From Empedobacter stercoris (GTDB lineage Bacteria > Bacteroidota > Bacteroidia > Flavobacteriales > Weeksellaceae): DNA of 19,429 nucleotides. The stretch lies in the NCBI RefSeq assembly GCF_965137335.1, contig NZ_CBCRZD010000037.1; one strand, written 5' to 3'. The translations under genes were made by a program, and so were the position numbers. The stretch's first letter is position 1. Each line of letters opens with the position of its first letter. Under the pieces are notes generated by a model, which saw nothing but the letters and a program-made list of their open reading frames with translations, was not told the origin of the DNA and made no database searches. This document shows, piece by piece, positions 1 to 7,345 of the stretch.

Positions 1-98
1 AATAAAATCGAACTTAAATAAAATGAGTCCGATAGAATATCGAACTCATTTTTATAATTATTAATTTTTAATCTGTCCAAACTTTTGGGTGCAGTCTA
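1..98 (-). mobile_element. IS terminal end (left copy, body extends off the window)
   Basis: Read on the minus strand from 98 leftwards this begins TAGACTGCACCCAAAAG and matches 19304-19401 over 98 bases with a single difference (gacagATT here, gacagTTT there). The terminal sequence resembles from memory the ends of IS150-group IS3-family elements (ACTGCACCC followed by GTTGGAC). No transposase is visible, because the body lies outside the window, so the family is an inference. Because the right copies read in the opposite direction, the two ISs are inverted relative to each other. Confidence 0.75.
20..52. terminator. Terminator-like hairpin inside the IS end (left copy)
   Basis: The arms 20-34 and 38-52 pair over 15 bp with one G-T wobble around the 3-base loop gaa. 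A T-rich run follows on the + strand (tttttataatt) and a T-rich run follows on the minus strand as well (ttttattt), so the hairpin could stop transcription in both directions. The same structure lies at 19350-19382. Confidence 0.6.
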
Positions 99-102
99 CT
101 AC

Positions 103-116
103 AAGTCGCTTTTTTT
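103..116 (+). terminator. Orphan 3' arm and T-run of an interrupted terminator
   Basis: The sequence aagtcgcttttttt begins four bases inside the IS boundary and has the form of the right half of a Rho-independent terminator (GC-containing arm followed by seven T, then more T-rich sequence). No left arm (gcgactt) is present in the window; it would be expected across the IS. The form is inferred from comparison with the intact terminators here, which share the A-run/arm/loop/arm/T-run layout. Confidence 0.45.
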
Positions 117-162
117 ATTTTTATAACACTTAAATAAAATTAACACTTAAATTCTTTTTATC

Positions 163-1074
163 TTGAAAGACATCAAATTATTGATTGCTGTATGCATAGT
201 TGCGATTGTTTGGGGCACAACTTTTCTCGGAATTCGTGTAGCTGTAGAAACAATTCCTGGATGGTTTGTTGCTGGAATTCGTCAATTTTTAGCCGGAATT
301 ATTATGTTAATCATTTTAATTTCGAAAAAAGAATTAAAATGGATTGGATGGAAAAACCTATCTTATCAACTTATTTTTTCTACGCTTATGCTAATCGGAG
401 CAAATGGGTTAACGACAGTTGCAGAAGAAAATTTATCAAGTAGTTTAGCAGCATTAATTAGCGCTACTTCTCCTATTCTCGTTTTTTTAGGAAGTATTTT
501 TATTGGTTTACAAAAATTTAGTTACCGCGGATTTTTAGGTGTTTTACTTTGTTTTGGTGGAGTAATTTTTATTTTTTGGGATGGAATTCAAGAATTAGCA
601 AATCCAGAATTTAGAACTGGAATTATTTTGCTTTTTTGTGCGATTACAGGCTGGGCATCAGGAACTATTTTCACGAAGAAAATGAATATTCAATCTAAGA
701 ATATTTCATTAAACCTCTTTTACCAATTTATGTTTGCTGGAATTGTCCAAATTATTTTTGCTTTAGTTTTTACAGAAAATTATAATTTCGAGAATTGGAG
801 TATAAAAGGTATCTCTGCAATGATTTATTTAGCAATTTTTGGCTCTGTTATCACATTTTTCTCATTTCATTATGCATTAACAAAAATTTCTCCAATACAA
901 GTTTCAATCCTCTCCTATTTTAACACAATTATTGCCATTATCTTAGGTTGGTTAATTTTAGACGAAGAAATTTCAATTAAATTTATATTTGCTACAATTC
1001 TAATTATTTGTGGGGTTTTTATAACAAATTACAAACCTGAAATGTTTAAAAATAAACGATTAAAAACTAATTAA
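163..1074 (+). CDS. EamA/DMT-family membrane transporter
   Basis: A 303-residue protein with about ten hydrophobic helices arranged as two EamA repeats (roughly residues 8-140 and 150-290). The N-terminal WGTTFLGIR and the following amphipathic pattern are typical of drug/metabolite transporters of the RhaT/YdcZ/YedA type, which usually export small metabolites from the cytoplasm; the substrate cannot be told from sequence. The start is a TTG: an in-frame stop lies 15 bases upstream at 148-150 and no in-frame ATG occurs before the middle of the second helix, so the first helix requires this start or one of the few codons just before it. The gene begins only 64 bases from the IS boundary, so its native promoter may have been moved or replaced. 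It is convergent with the next gene and they share a terminator. Confidence 0.93.
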   Translation: MKDIKLLIAVCIVAIVWGTTFLGIRVAVETIPGWFVAGIRQFLAGIIMLIILISKKELKWIGWKNLSYQLIFSTLMLIGANGLTTVAEENLSSSLAALISATSPILVFLGSIFIGLQKFSYRGFLGVLLCFGGVIFIFWDGIQELANPEFRTGIILLFCAITGWASGTIFTKKMNIQSKNISLNLFYQFMFAGIVQIIFALVFTENYNFENWSIKGISAMIYLAIFGSVITFFSFHYALTKISPIQVSILSYFNTIIAIILGWLILDEEISIKFIFATILIICGVFITNYKPEMFKNKRLKTN

Positions 1075-1077
1075 AAT

Positions 1078-1106
1078 AAAAAAGCGAGATTTTATCTCGC
1101 TTTTTT
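1078..1106. terminator. Bidirectional Rho-independent terminator
   Basis: The arms 1078-1090 (aaaaaagcgagat) and 1094-1106 (atctcgctttttt) form a perfect 13-bp stem with a ttt loop. It sits between the stops of the convergent EamA gene and the QEGLA gene and has A-runs and T-runs on both sides, so it can serve both. Confidence 0.9.
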
Positions 1107-1107
1107 A

Positions 1108-3114
1108 TTAGTCTTTAATTCCATTAAAAATATATTGTAAAATTGGATTAATTTCTGGGTTTTCAAGATGTTTCTTGAAAATTTTTGTGTAATACTTTGG
1201 TTTATTAATCATTTTTCGTTCTACTAATTCATCAATCGTATCAATATATTCTACTGATGTTTTACCAATTAATAAATTATCCAAAGAACGTCCTTGATCA
1301 ACATAGTTCAAAATTGTTTTTAAACCTTTTAAATAAAGCGCATCTTTCGTGAAACCACCACCTCGATACACACGAGTTGACAAATAAAAAGCATCTTCTG
1401 CTTGCATTTTATATTCTTCCATCAATGTCATAAATGTTTCGTTGAAAGATTTTCCGTTTGTCAACATATGAACTGCCATTACGCGCAAACCAAGTTCTCT
1501 CAATCGGCTATGATTAATAGAATCAGAATAATATTCACTTAAAATCGCTAAACCTTCTTGCGTTAACGTATTAACAGGTAAACCAATGCTAAATATTTTT
1601 AATGGTTGATCCAATGCATTCATCGTCGTCACCATGTGTACACCAATTTCGTGTTCAATTAAACCATTTGTAAAACGTTTATCGAATTTTACACCTCGTT
1701 TAATTACCACTTTTTTCTTGCTATTAATCACAAGTGCTTTTGATGCAATATCATCCGAAACTTCAATATCAAACTTGAAACCGTAATCATTTGTTGCATT
1801 TCTAAATAAATTTACAACTTCTTCTTCGGTATAATCACCTTGTTTATCCATCCTAAATTCAGGACAATACAGAATGAAATTCGCATTTTCGATGTCTTTT
1901 TTAGTTGGTTCACCAAAATAACGCAACGAATTGTACAAGAATTTATCTGTCCCAAGATTTGCCAACAAATCTACCTTATCAAAATAGGCATTGATAGTAT
2001 TCATGTACATGTTTTGAATACTGATATCATTGATTTTTTCGACTTTAATATTCGACAATTTTCGTTTAAATTCGAATGGATCAATATTTAGAGGATTGTA
2101 CTTAAATTGAGGTTCGTATGTATATTTAGAAGCCAAGAATTTCTTTTTTTCAAACTCTAAGTTTATTGGATTGATAACACTTAACAATTCAAAATTCTGA
2201 ACCAATTGATACAATTGTTTGTCAATTTTCACCAAATCAGATTCCAATTCGTTGTGCAGAATATTCACTTGTTTTGATCCTACTTTATAGGTTGTTTCTG
2301 TTTTTACGAATTCATAAGCATGATTTAAAATTGCCGATTTAAACCCTTCTTTTATTTGATTGATAATTTCGGGGAAAGATTCTCCCGTCAATTCATCACA
2401 ATAAATTTTAGAAACCTCTGTTGCTAATACCAATGTATTTTTGAAATTAGTTGTCACAAATTCTAACAAATAACCACGTCCGTAAAAAACATCGTTTATA
2501 GCCGAATAATTATGAATATTTTCTATTTCAATATTTGCCAATTCATCGCGCCAACTTTCAACATATTTTCCATAACGTTCGTTATCGATACGTTCAGCTC
2601 CAATATTAAAAACAGGAACTGGACGATCCCAACGCTTCCAGTTGTAAGAATGAATATCGTATACCAAACACGATTTAAACTTAGATTCGAGCTTACTGAT
2701 TAAAGCTTGTAAAACTTCGTAAAAAGCATGGTGTTTTGCACTACTTTTTTGTTTTTGAGAAATAGATAAAGGCTCTTTCCAAACTTGTTTTCCCCAAGCT
2801 TCTTCGTACGCAGCATTTTCTGGACCACGGTTTAAATCGTATTCAAATCGAGAATCACAACCTTGAATTAAGATTGGGAAAGTTTCTACAAACTCGGCTG
2901 TATGAGGATCTTCTTCGTACCAACGCTCGTAATTACTCAATAAACATTTCTCTCGAATATCTTCGCGCATTTGTCCACCATCGTGAATGGCAGCACAAAC
3001 GTAAGGAATGTATTCGTCAATTTTTATTTTGAATGAGTCGTCTTCTGCATAAGCTTCAAATACAATTTCGTTCTCAATATTATCTAATATTTGCTGTATA
3101 CTTAAGGATTTCAT
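1108..3114 (-). CDS. N-formylglutamate amidohydrolase-like / DUF1704 (QEGLA) metallopeptidase fusion
   Basis: A 668-residue protein without signal peptide, so probably cytosolic. Residues about 1-260 resemble the N-formylglutamate amidohydrolase family (zinc hydrolases with a carboxypeptidase-like fold): IHDGGQ at 43-48, EEDPHT at 67-72, DSRFEYDLNR at 87-96 and DIHSYN at 153-158. Residues about 300-660 are DUF1704, also called 'flavohemoglobin expression-modulating QEGLA motif protein': HEIGVH at 488-493 (an HExxxH zinc site), TQEGLAILSEYY at 518-529 and RVYRGG at 581-586. Eukaryotic proteins with this domain (MATCAP) are tubulin tyrosine carboxypeptidases, so a carboxypeptidase activity is the best guess here; the flavohemoglobin label rests on weak grounds. 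The start codon overlaps the stop of the upstream ATP-grasp gene (ATGA), implying coupled translation and a shared substrate. All zinc-site residues needed look present in both domains. Confidence 0.9.
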   Translation of the reverse strand: MKSLSIQQILDNIENEIVFEAYAEDDSFKIKIDEYIPYVCAAIHDGGQMREDIREKCLLSNYERWYEEDPHTAEFVETFPILIQGCDSRFEYDLNRGPENAAYEEAWGKQVWKEPLSISQKQKSSAKHHAFYEVLQALISKLESKFKSCLVYDIHSYNWKRWDRPVPVFNIGAERIDNERYGKYVESWRDELANIEIENIHNYSAINDVFYGRGYLLEFVTTNFKNTLVLATEVSKIYCDELTGESFPEIINQIKEGFKSAILNHAYEFVKTETTYKVGSKQVNILHNELESDLVKIDKQLYQLVQNFELLSVINPINLEFEKKKFLASKYTYEPQFKYNPLNIDPFEFKRKLSNIKVEKINDISIQNMYMNTINAYFDKVDLLANLGTDKFLYNSLRYFGEPTKKDIENANFILYCPEFRMDKQGDYTEEEVVNLFRNATNDYGFKFDIEVSDDIASKALVINSKKKVVIKRGVKFDKRFTNGLIEHEIGVHMVTTMNALDQPLKIFSIGLPVNTLTQEGLAILSEYYSDSINHSRLRELGLRVMAVHMLTNGKSFNETFMTLMEEYKMQAEDAFYLSTRVYRGGGFTKDALYLKGLKTILNYVDQGRSLDNLLIGKTSVEYIDTIDELVERKMINKPKYYTKIFKKHLENPEINPILQYIFNGIKD

Positions 3115-4091
3115 GCTTTAAATTCTTTATATTTCTCCAATAACATTGATACAATTTGTTTTTGTATCTCGTTGTTATTGTTTACATTGTTATGAGGGAC
3201 AATTCCCCCAGGACTTACGACATTTAATTCAACCATTTTTCCGTTAATCAAATCGATTCCGCAAAAATAAATTCCATCTTGATTTAATTGTTTCCCTATT
3301 TTTCGGCACAATTCTAATTCATGCTCACTCATATCATGCTTAATTGCAGAACCACCAGCCGAAATATTTGAACGGTGATCACCATCTGCAGGCACACGCA
3401 TAATAGCGCCAATAGGTTCTCCATTAATCACAATTGCACGAACGTCTCCTTTTTCTGCACCTTCAATATAATTTTGACAAATAATAGGTTGAGAAATTCC
3501 AGAATGATTGACATAAAAATCGCAAATCGAGCTTAAGTTACCAATATTTTTTCGTTCGAAAAGAATTACACCTTTACCTCCCATTCCATCTAATGGTTTG
3601 ATGATAAATTTTTCGAATTTATTTTCTTCAACAAACGATTTAATTAAATCGATATCTTTCGTAATAAGCGTTTGAGGAACAATTGTTTCCTGACCATCAT
3701 CAAAAGAAGCAGCGTATATTTTGTTATTTGCTTTACGTAAACCAGAAATTTTATTGACGAAAAAAACTTTATCTTCGATCAATTCTAACATGTTCAATAA
3801 AAGCGGATCAATTGGTGGATCGGCTCTCATAAAAATCATATCAAACTCGGTTAAATCTTTGATACTACTTTCAAATTTCATGGTGTGATAAAATTCTACA
3901 CAATCCGTTGTGTCTGTAGTAATCATCTTTCTGCAGTTACCTACAACTTTGCCTTTGGCAATAGAGATATCTTTTTTTGTTAAATAGGATACTTCAAAAC
4001 CACGATCTACGCATTCTTTAATAATTCGCATAGTGGTATCTTTTCCTGGTTCAACCTTGTCCCAAGGATACATTACGAAGCATATTTTCAT
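3111..4091 (-). CDS. GshB-like ATP-grasp ligase
   Basis: A 326-residue protein with the layout of prokaryotic glutathione synthetase (E. coli GshB is close to this length). An N-terminal pre-ATP-grasp part starts MKICFVMYPWDKVEPGKDTT; FMRADPP is at 87-93; the ATP-binding glycine-rich loop KPLDGMGGKGV is at 165-175; EGAEKGDVRAIV at 210-221, RSNISAGG at 240-247 and the metal-binding ELNVVSPGG at 288-296. Such enzymes make an acyl-phosphate from a carboxylate and ATP and join it to an amine. Reading it as true glutathione synthetase is doubtful, since no gamma-glutamylcysteine ligase is nearby and the window carries bshC, a bacillithiol gene. The 4-base overlap with the peptidase fusion downstream argues for a joint pathway in which an amide or peptide is made and trimmed. 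No clear promoter motif was found upstream. Confidence 0.88.
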   Translation of the reverse strand: MKICFVMYPWDKVEPGKDTTMRIIKECVDRGFEVSYLTKKDISIAKGKVVGNCRKMITTDTTDCVEFYHTMKFESSIKDLTEFDMIFMRADPPIDPLLLNMLELIEDKVFFVNKISGLRKANNKIYAASFDDGQETIVPQTLITKDIDLIKSFVEENKFEKFIIKPLDGMGGKGVILFERKNIGNLSSICDFYVNHSGISQPIICQNYIEGAEKGDVRAIVINGEPIGAIMRVPADGDHRSNISAGGSAIKHDMSEHELELCRKIGKQLNQDGIYFCGIDLINGKMVELNVVSPGGIVPHNNVNNNNEIQKQIVSMLLEKYKEFKA

Positions 4092-4223
4092 ATAAATATA
4101 AAGGGTATTAAAATCAATGCAATAATAACTAAAAGTTTGATATAAAAAATGCTCTACAAAAAATTATAGAATATTTATTTTTATTCTATGAAAGGTATTG
4201 ATTTTTAGCAATTAATAAAAGAA

Positions 4224-4257
4224 AAGGGTGATTGATTTTTCAATTTCAATCACCCTT
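4224..4257 (-). terminator. Rho-independent terminator of the TlpA-like gene
   Basis: The arms 4224-4235 and 4246-4257 (aagggtgattga / tcaatcaccctt) pair perfectly over 12 bp with a 10-base loop. On the minus strand the stem is followed by ttttcttttatt. It lies 18 bases past the stop of the TlpA-like gene and upstream of the ligase operon, separating the two units. Confidence 0.85.
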
Positions 4258-4275
4258 AGGTTGGTAAACTATAAA

Positions 4276-4791
4276 CTATTTATTTCGTAAACGATCAATT
4301 GTTTCCTGAACTTTTGGGTCATCAGCTTTTACACTGTAGTAATTTGCTATTTTTCCATTTTGATCAAGAACTAAATATCTCGGTATCCAATTTAGATCAA
4401 TCCCTGTGCCAAAATTACCCTTCCAATTGTTTCCTAAGTAAAAGTGTTGACCCTCAATTTGATATTTTTCAATTCCATTTTTCCAAGCTTCTTCAGACTT
4501 ATCCATTGAGAGATAAACAAATGTTACATCAGGATTTTTTTCGTGTAATTTTTTCAGCGAGGACATATTTTTGATACAATCTCCACACCAAGTTGCCCAT
4601 AAATCTATCAAAACAATTTTACCTTTATTGTTCGAAACAATTTTTTCGATGGTTCCTGAATTTCCTTCCAAATCAACTACGCTATCTTGTAAAGCTGCTG
4701 CAGGAAATTCAGTTTTCATTAGTGTTGGAATTTTCTGAGAAAAGGCATTCATCCCAACAAATAATATTAAAACGCTAATTATTTTTTTCAT
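4276..4791 (-). CDS. TlpA/ResA-like secreted thioredoxin-fold protein
   Basis: A 171-residue protein with an N-terminal signal peptide (MKKIISVLILFVGMNAFSQ) and no lipobox, so probably periplasmic. The thioredoxin fold carries the active site WATWCGDC with Cys69 and Cys72, and the cis-proline loop WIPRYLV at 135-141. Family members reduce or oxidise disulphides in exported proteins, including apocytochromes; which of these applies cannot be told. The CGDC motif has an acidic residue where thioredoxins have proline, which should shift the redox potential. It stands alone, with its own terminator, between the ligase operon and the divergent pth operon. Confidence 0.9.
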   Translation of the reverse strand: MKKIISVLILFVGMNAFSQKIPTLMKTEFPAAALQDSVVDLEGNSGTIEKIVSNNKGKIVLIDLWATWCGDCIKNMSSLKKLHEKNPDVTFVYLSMDKSEEAWKNGIEKYQIEGQHFYLGNNWKGNFGTGIDLNWIPRYLVLDQNGKIANYYSVKADDPKVQETIDRLRNK

Positions 4792-4891
4792 GATAATTTT
4801 TTATCGATTTCATGTCTTTTCAAAACCTATACCAATTTAGTAGATTTTAAAGCGAAGTTAAATATTTATTCCGAATGATTGTAAAAAGATG

Positions 4892-4899
4892 TAATTTTG
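4892..4899 (+). promoter_or_regulatory. Possible -7 box (TAATTTTG) of the pth operon
   Basis: TAATTTTG matches the Bacteroidota -7 consensus TAnnTTTG and ends four bases before the pth ATG. No convincing TTG -33 element is at the usual distance. If used, transcription would start at or within a few bases of the ATG, giving a leaderless or nearly leaderless mRNA. Such boxes occur by chance in A+T-rich DNA. Confidence 0.35.
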
Positions 4900-4903
4900 T
4901 TGC

Positions 4904-5470
4904 ATGCAAAAATATCTGATTATTGGGCTAGGAAATATTGGAGCTCAATACGAAAATACGCGTCATAATATTGGTTTCAAGGTGGTTGAAGAAGTTGCTA
5001 AAAAAACTGGAGCAAAATTTTCTCCTTCTAATTTTGGCGATGTAGCACAATTTAAATATAAAGCGAGACCTGTGACGTTATTAAAACCAAATACTTATAT
5101 GAATTTGAGTGGGGATGCAGTTCGTTTTTGGATGAAAAAAGAAAATATATCGTTAGAAAATATATTTGTCATCACCGATGATTTGAATTTACCATTTGGA
5201 ACAATTCGTATGCGTGGAAAAGGAAGCGACGGTGGGCACAATGGTTTAAAAGATATACAGAACAAAGTTGGTGGTCAAAATTATGCGAGATTACGCTTTG
5301 GTGTAGGAAACGAATTTTCGGAAGGCAGACAAGTTGATTATGTTTTAGGAGAATGGTCGGCAAAAGAAAACGAAAAAATGAATGAACGATTAAATTTGGC
5401 TGCAGATGCTGTTTTATCGTTTATTTTTCAAGGATTAAGTAACACAATGAATCAATATAATGGTAAATAA
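4904..5470 (+). CDS. pth: Peptidyl-tRNA hydrolase
   Basis: A 188-residue protein of the Pth family, of standard length. It releases peptides from prematurely dropped peptidyl-tRNA in the cytoplasm so that tRNA can be recharged. The family signatures are intact: GLGNIGAQYENTRHNIGF at 8-25 with the catalytic His21 and neighbouring Asn11, KPNTYMNLSG at 61-70, the TDDLNLP segment at 91-97 holding the catalytic Asp, and GSDGGHNGLK at 107-116. It is the first gene of a three-gene run; the following rhodanese gene begins inside its last codons (11-base overlap), so the two are probably translated in a coupled way. Confidence 0.97.
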   Translation: MQKYLIIGLGNIGAQYENTRHNIGFKVVEEVAKKTGAKFSPSNFGDVAQFKYKARPVTLLKPNTYMNLSGDAVRFWMKKENISLENIFVITDDLNLPFGTIRMRGKGSDGGHNGLKDIQNKVGGQNYARLRFGVGNEFSEGRQVDYVLGEWSAKENEKMNERLNLAADAVLSFIFQGLSNTMNQYNGK

Positions 5471-5873
5471 AATTTTAGGAATCGCAATGATTACAGGAAC
5501 TCTATTTTTAGGGTCTTGTGCAAATAGTTCAACTATAACTCATGAAAAACAAGCTAAAATAGAAGAAATAACTTCTACATTAGACAATGCTTCGGAGGTT
5601 AATTTGAAGAACAAAAAGAATGTTTTGTTAGACGTTCGTACACCAGAAGAGTTTGCTGAAGGTCATGTCCCTGGTGCAATTAACATCGATGTAAAAAATC
5701 CTAATTTCGAAGAAGAAATTCAAAAATTAGATCCAAAGAAAAATTATTACATCTATTGTAAATCTGGCGTTCGTGCAAAATTAGCAACAGAAAAAATGCA
5801 AGAAAAAGGGTTCAGTAATGCAAACAATTTCAAGGATGGAATGTCAACTTACAAAGGAACTGTAGCAAAATAA
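5460..5873 (+). CDS. Rhodanese-domain lipoprotein
   Basis: A 137-residue protein. The first 20 residues form a lipoprotein signal peptide ending in the lipobox LGSC (Cys20), so it should be anchored in a membrane facing the periplasm. Residues about 45-135 are a single rhodanese domain: LLDVRTPEEFAEGHVPGAIN at 56-75 is the usual entry motif and YCKSGVRA at 99-106 contains the active-site Cys100, the residue that carries persulfide sulfur. The loop CKSGVR is six residues long, as in single-domain sulfurtransferases of the GlpE/PspE type. The natural sulfur donor is unknown. The gene overlaps pth by 11 bases, and its stop overlaps the ATG of the next gene by one base. Confidence 0.93.
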   Translation: MVNKILGIAMITGTLFLGSCANSSTITHEKQAKIEEITSTLDNASEVNLKNKKNVLLDVRTPEEFAEGHVPGAINIDVKNPNFEEEIQKLDPKKNYYIYCKSGVRAKLATEKMQEKGFSNANNFKDGMSTYKGTVAK

Positions 5874-6103
5874 TGGAAGGATTTCGTCCCGAAATATTAA
5901 AAGAAATTGTCACAACTAAAATGCCTTTCGGTAAATACGAAGGGCGTTTGTTGTGCGATTTACCTGTATCTTATCTTGAATGGTTTGTAGGAAAAGGTGG
6001 ATTTCCGAAAGGAAAATTAGGCGTTTTATTATCGACTGTTTATGAAATAAAACTAAACGGATTAGAAGACATTATCTACGAATTGAAACGTCAATTTGGT
6101 TGA
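5873..6103 (+). CDS. DUF3820 family protein
   Basis: A 76-residue cytosolic protein. The segment MPFGKYEGRLLCDLPVSYLE (17-36) followed by WFVGKGGFPKGKLG matches the DUF3820 family, short bacterial proteins of unknown role that are also found as a domain next to exonuclease-type proteins. The start is fixed by the TAATG overlap with the rhodanese stop, implying stop-restart translation. Its 3' end overlaps the 3' end of the broken acetyltransferase on the other strand by 13 bases, with no terminator between them, so the two transcripts would run into each other. Confidence 0.88.
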   Translation: MEGFRPEILKEIVTTKMPFGKYEGRLLCDLPVSYLEWFVGKGGFPKGKLGVLLSTVYEIKLNGLEDIIYELKRQFG

Positions 6104-6540
6104 GTTTCCCATTCATAAAAATTCGCATCATCGCGCAGTATAAATCCAGCACTTGGATACAACGAATTACCAATCTCATTTTTAACGCTGGTTTCTAACA
6201 ACATTGCGCAAGCATCAGTTTTTCTGCATAATTTTTTTGCTTGATCAATCAATTCTCTTGAAAAACCTTGACCTCTAAATTCAGGCGAAACAAATAAATC
6301 ATTCAACATCCAAAAACGTTTCATTCGAGTTTATGAAAATAAGGGATACAATTGTACAAAACCAACTGCATTCTCTTTTTCGTCAAAAGCCAAATAAATC
6401 ACCGATTCGTTATTGGCAATTCTCTCTAACAAAAATTCTTTTGCACCTTCAACATCACTTTTTTTATCATAAAATTGACGATACGCATCAAATAATGGTG
6501 CTAATGTTTGTAAATCATTTATTGTAGCTTGTTTTGTCAT
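6091..6540 (-). pseudogene. GNAT acetyltransferase interrupted by one in-frame TAA
   Basis: Residues 1-69 (MTKQATINDLQTLAPLFDAY to FVQLYPLFS) end at a TAA at 6331-6333. The same frame continues with Thr-Arg and then MKRFWMLNDLFVSPEFRGQG, so the two halves join without any shift into a 149-codon gene, the usual size for a small GNAT. In the second half RGQGFS is the acetyl-CoA pyrophosphate-binding motif (R/Q-x-x-G-x-G/A-like). Related enzymes have a serine-rich FSS stretch before the MKR/LNDLFV strand, so a single C-to-A change turning TCA into TAA would explain the break. An ATG lies two codons past the stop, so a C-terminal fragment (6091-6324) could be made by restart, but it would lack the N-terminal half of the fold. 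A sequencing error cannot be excluded. The substrate is unknown. Confidence 0.85.
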
Positions 6541-6652
6541 GCAATATTTTTTATAAAAATCGTGATTTCATATGAATTTTCACTAAGTAATATTAAGTTT
6601 ATGTTTTAGATGAGAAGCAGAAATCAATTCAGCTTGACAAAGTTTATGAATC

Positions 6653-6673
6653 ATTCTAAACTTGTTTCAGAAT
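6653..6673. repeat. Imperfect intergenic hairpin
   Basis: The sequence attctaaacttgtttcagaat folds on itself with 7 pairs and an A-C mismatch. It resembles the attctgaa...ttcagaat hairpins that are scattered in intergenic DNA of many Flavobacteriia, here with one arm degraded. It lies between nadD and the acetyltransferase; no T-run follows on the minus strand, so a terminator role for nadD is uncertain. I see nothing else in this 188-base gap. Confidence 0.3.
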
Positions 6674-6728
6674 CACATAAAGTTTAAAATTATCACATCT
6701 CCAAATTAACTAATTTGCTCATTAAAAA

Positions 6729-7295
6729 TCATCCATACAAATTACTTCCATCCAAATATTCCCAAACTTTATTAGGTAACATTGGTTTGATATTTTTTTC
6801 ATCTTTGATTGCTTTTCGTATAAATGTAGACGAAATTTCCATCAAAGGCGCTTCGACCATTTCTACATTGTCAAAATTTTCTTCTTGCGAATAACCAGGA
6901 CGCGGATAAACATAAAATTGGTAATCGCGCATTAAAATCTCAGCATTTTTCCATTTCGAAATTCCATCCAAATTATCAGAACCCATAATTAATGCAAATT
7001 CGTGTTCAGGGAATTTTTCTTTCAGATGAATTAACGTATCAATCGTATAAGATGGTTTTGGTAACGTAAATTCAATATTGGATGCACGTAGATTAGGATA
7101 ATCTTTAATCGCTAATTCAACCATTTCTAATCGGTCGTATTCATTTGCCAACGAACTCTTTTTCTTCAATGGGTTTTGAGGCGAAACAACAAACCAAACC
7201 TGATCCAAATCGGTGAATTGTTGAAAATGATTGGCAATAATTAAATGTCCGACATGAATAGGATTGAATGATCCAAAATATAAACCGACCTTCAT
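6729..7295 (-). CDS. nadD: Nicotinate-nucleotide adenylyltransferase
   Basis: A 188-residue cytosolic enzyme that joins nicotinate mononucleotide and ATP to deaminated NAD in NAD biosynthesis. The nucleotidyltransferase signature GSFNPIHVGH is at 8-17 and the second signature ISSTFIR at 154-160; SDNLDGISKWKN at 106-117 is the typical substrate region. The length fits the NadD family. It appears to be a single-gene unit: the maf operon ends at a strong terminator just upstream, and a possible -7 box lies 21 bases before its ATG. Confidence 0.96.
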   Translation of the reverse strand: MKVGLYFGSFNPIHVGHLIIANHFQQFTDLDQVWFVVSPQNPLKKKSSLANEYDRLEMVELAIKDYPNLRASNIEFTLPKPSYTIDTLIHLKEKFPEHEFALIMGSDNLDGISKWKNAEILMRDYQFYVYPRPGYSQEENFDNVEMVEAPLMEISSTFIRKAIKDEKNIKPMLPNKVWEYLDGSNLYG

Positions 7296-7316
7296 AAAAT
7301 TGATTTTTTAGAAAAA

Positions 7317-7324
7317 CAAAAATA
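7317..7324 (-). promoter_or_regulatory. Possible -7 box (TATTTTTG) of nadD
   Basis: On the minus strand TATTTTTG matches TAnnTTTG, 21 bases upstream of the nadD ATG and downstream of the maf terminator, which would leave nadD without a promoter otherwise. No clear -33 TTG is present. Confidence 0.35.
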
Positions 7325-7345
7325 CGATAATTGTAGAATAAAAAA

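Noticed and set aside
1108..3114. Simple annotation as N-formylglutamate deformylase (histidine degradation)
   Set aside because: The domain is fused to DUF1704 and coupled to an ATP-grasp gene, and no hut genes are near, so that pathway is not supported.
4569..4593. TlpA-like protein called as a cytochrome c maturation enzyme
   Set aside because: The CGDC site and a lone setting do not allow choosing between ResA-like, DsbE-like and general thiol roles.
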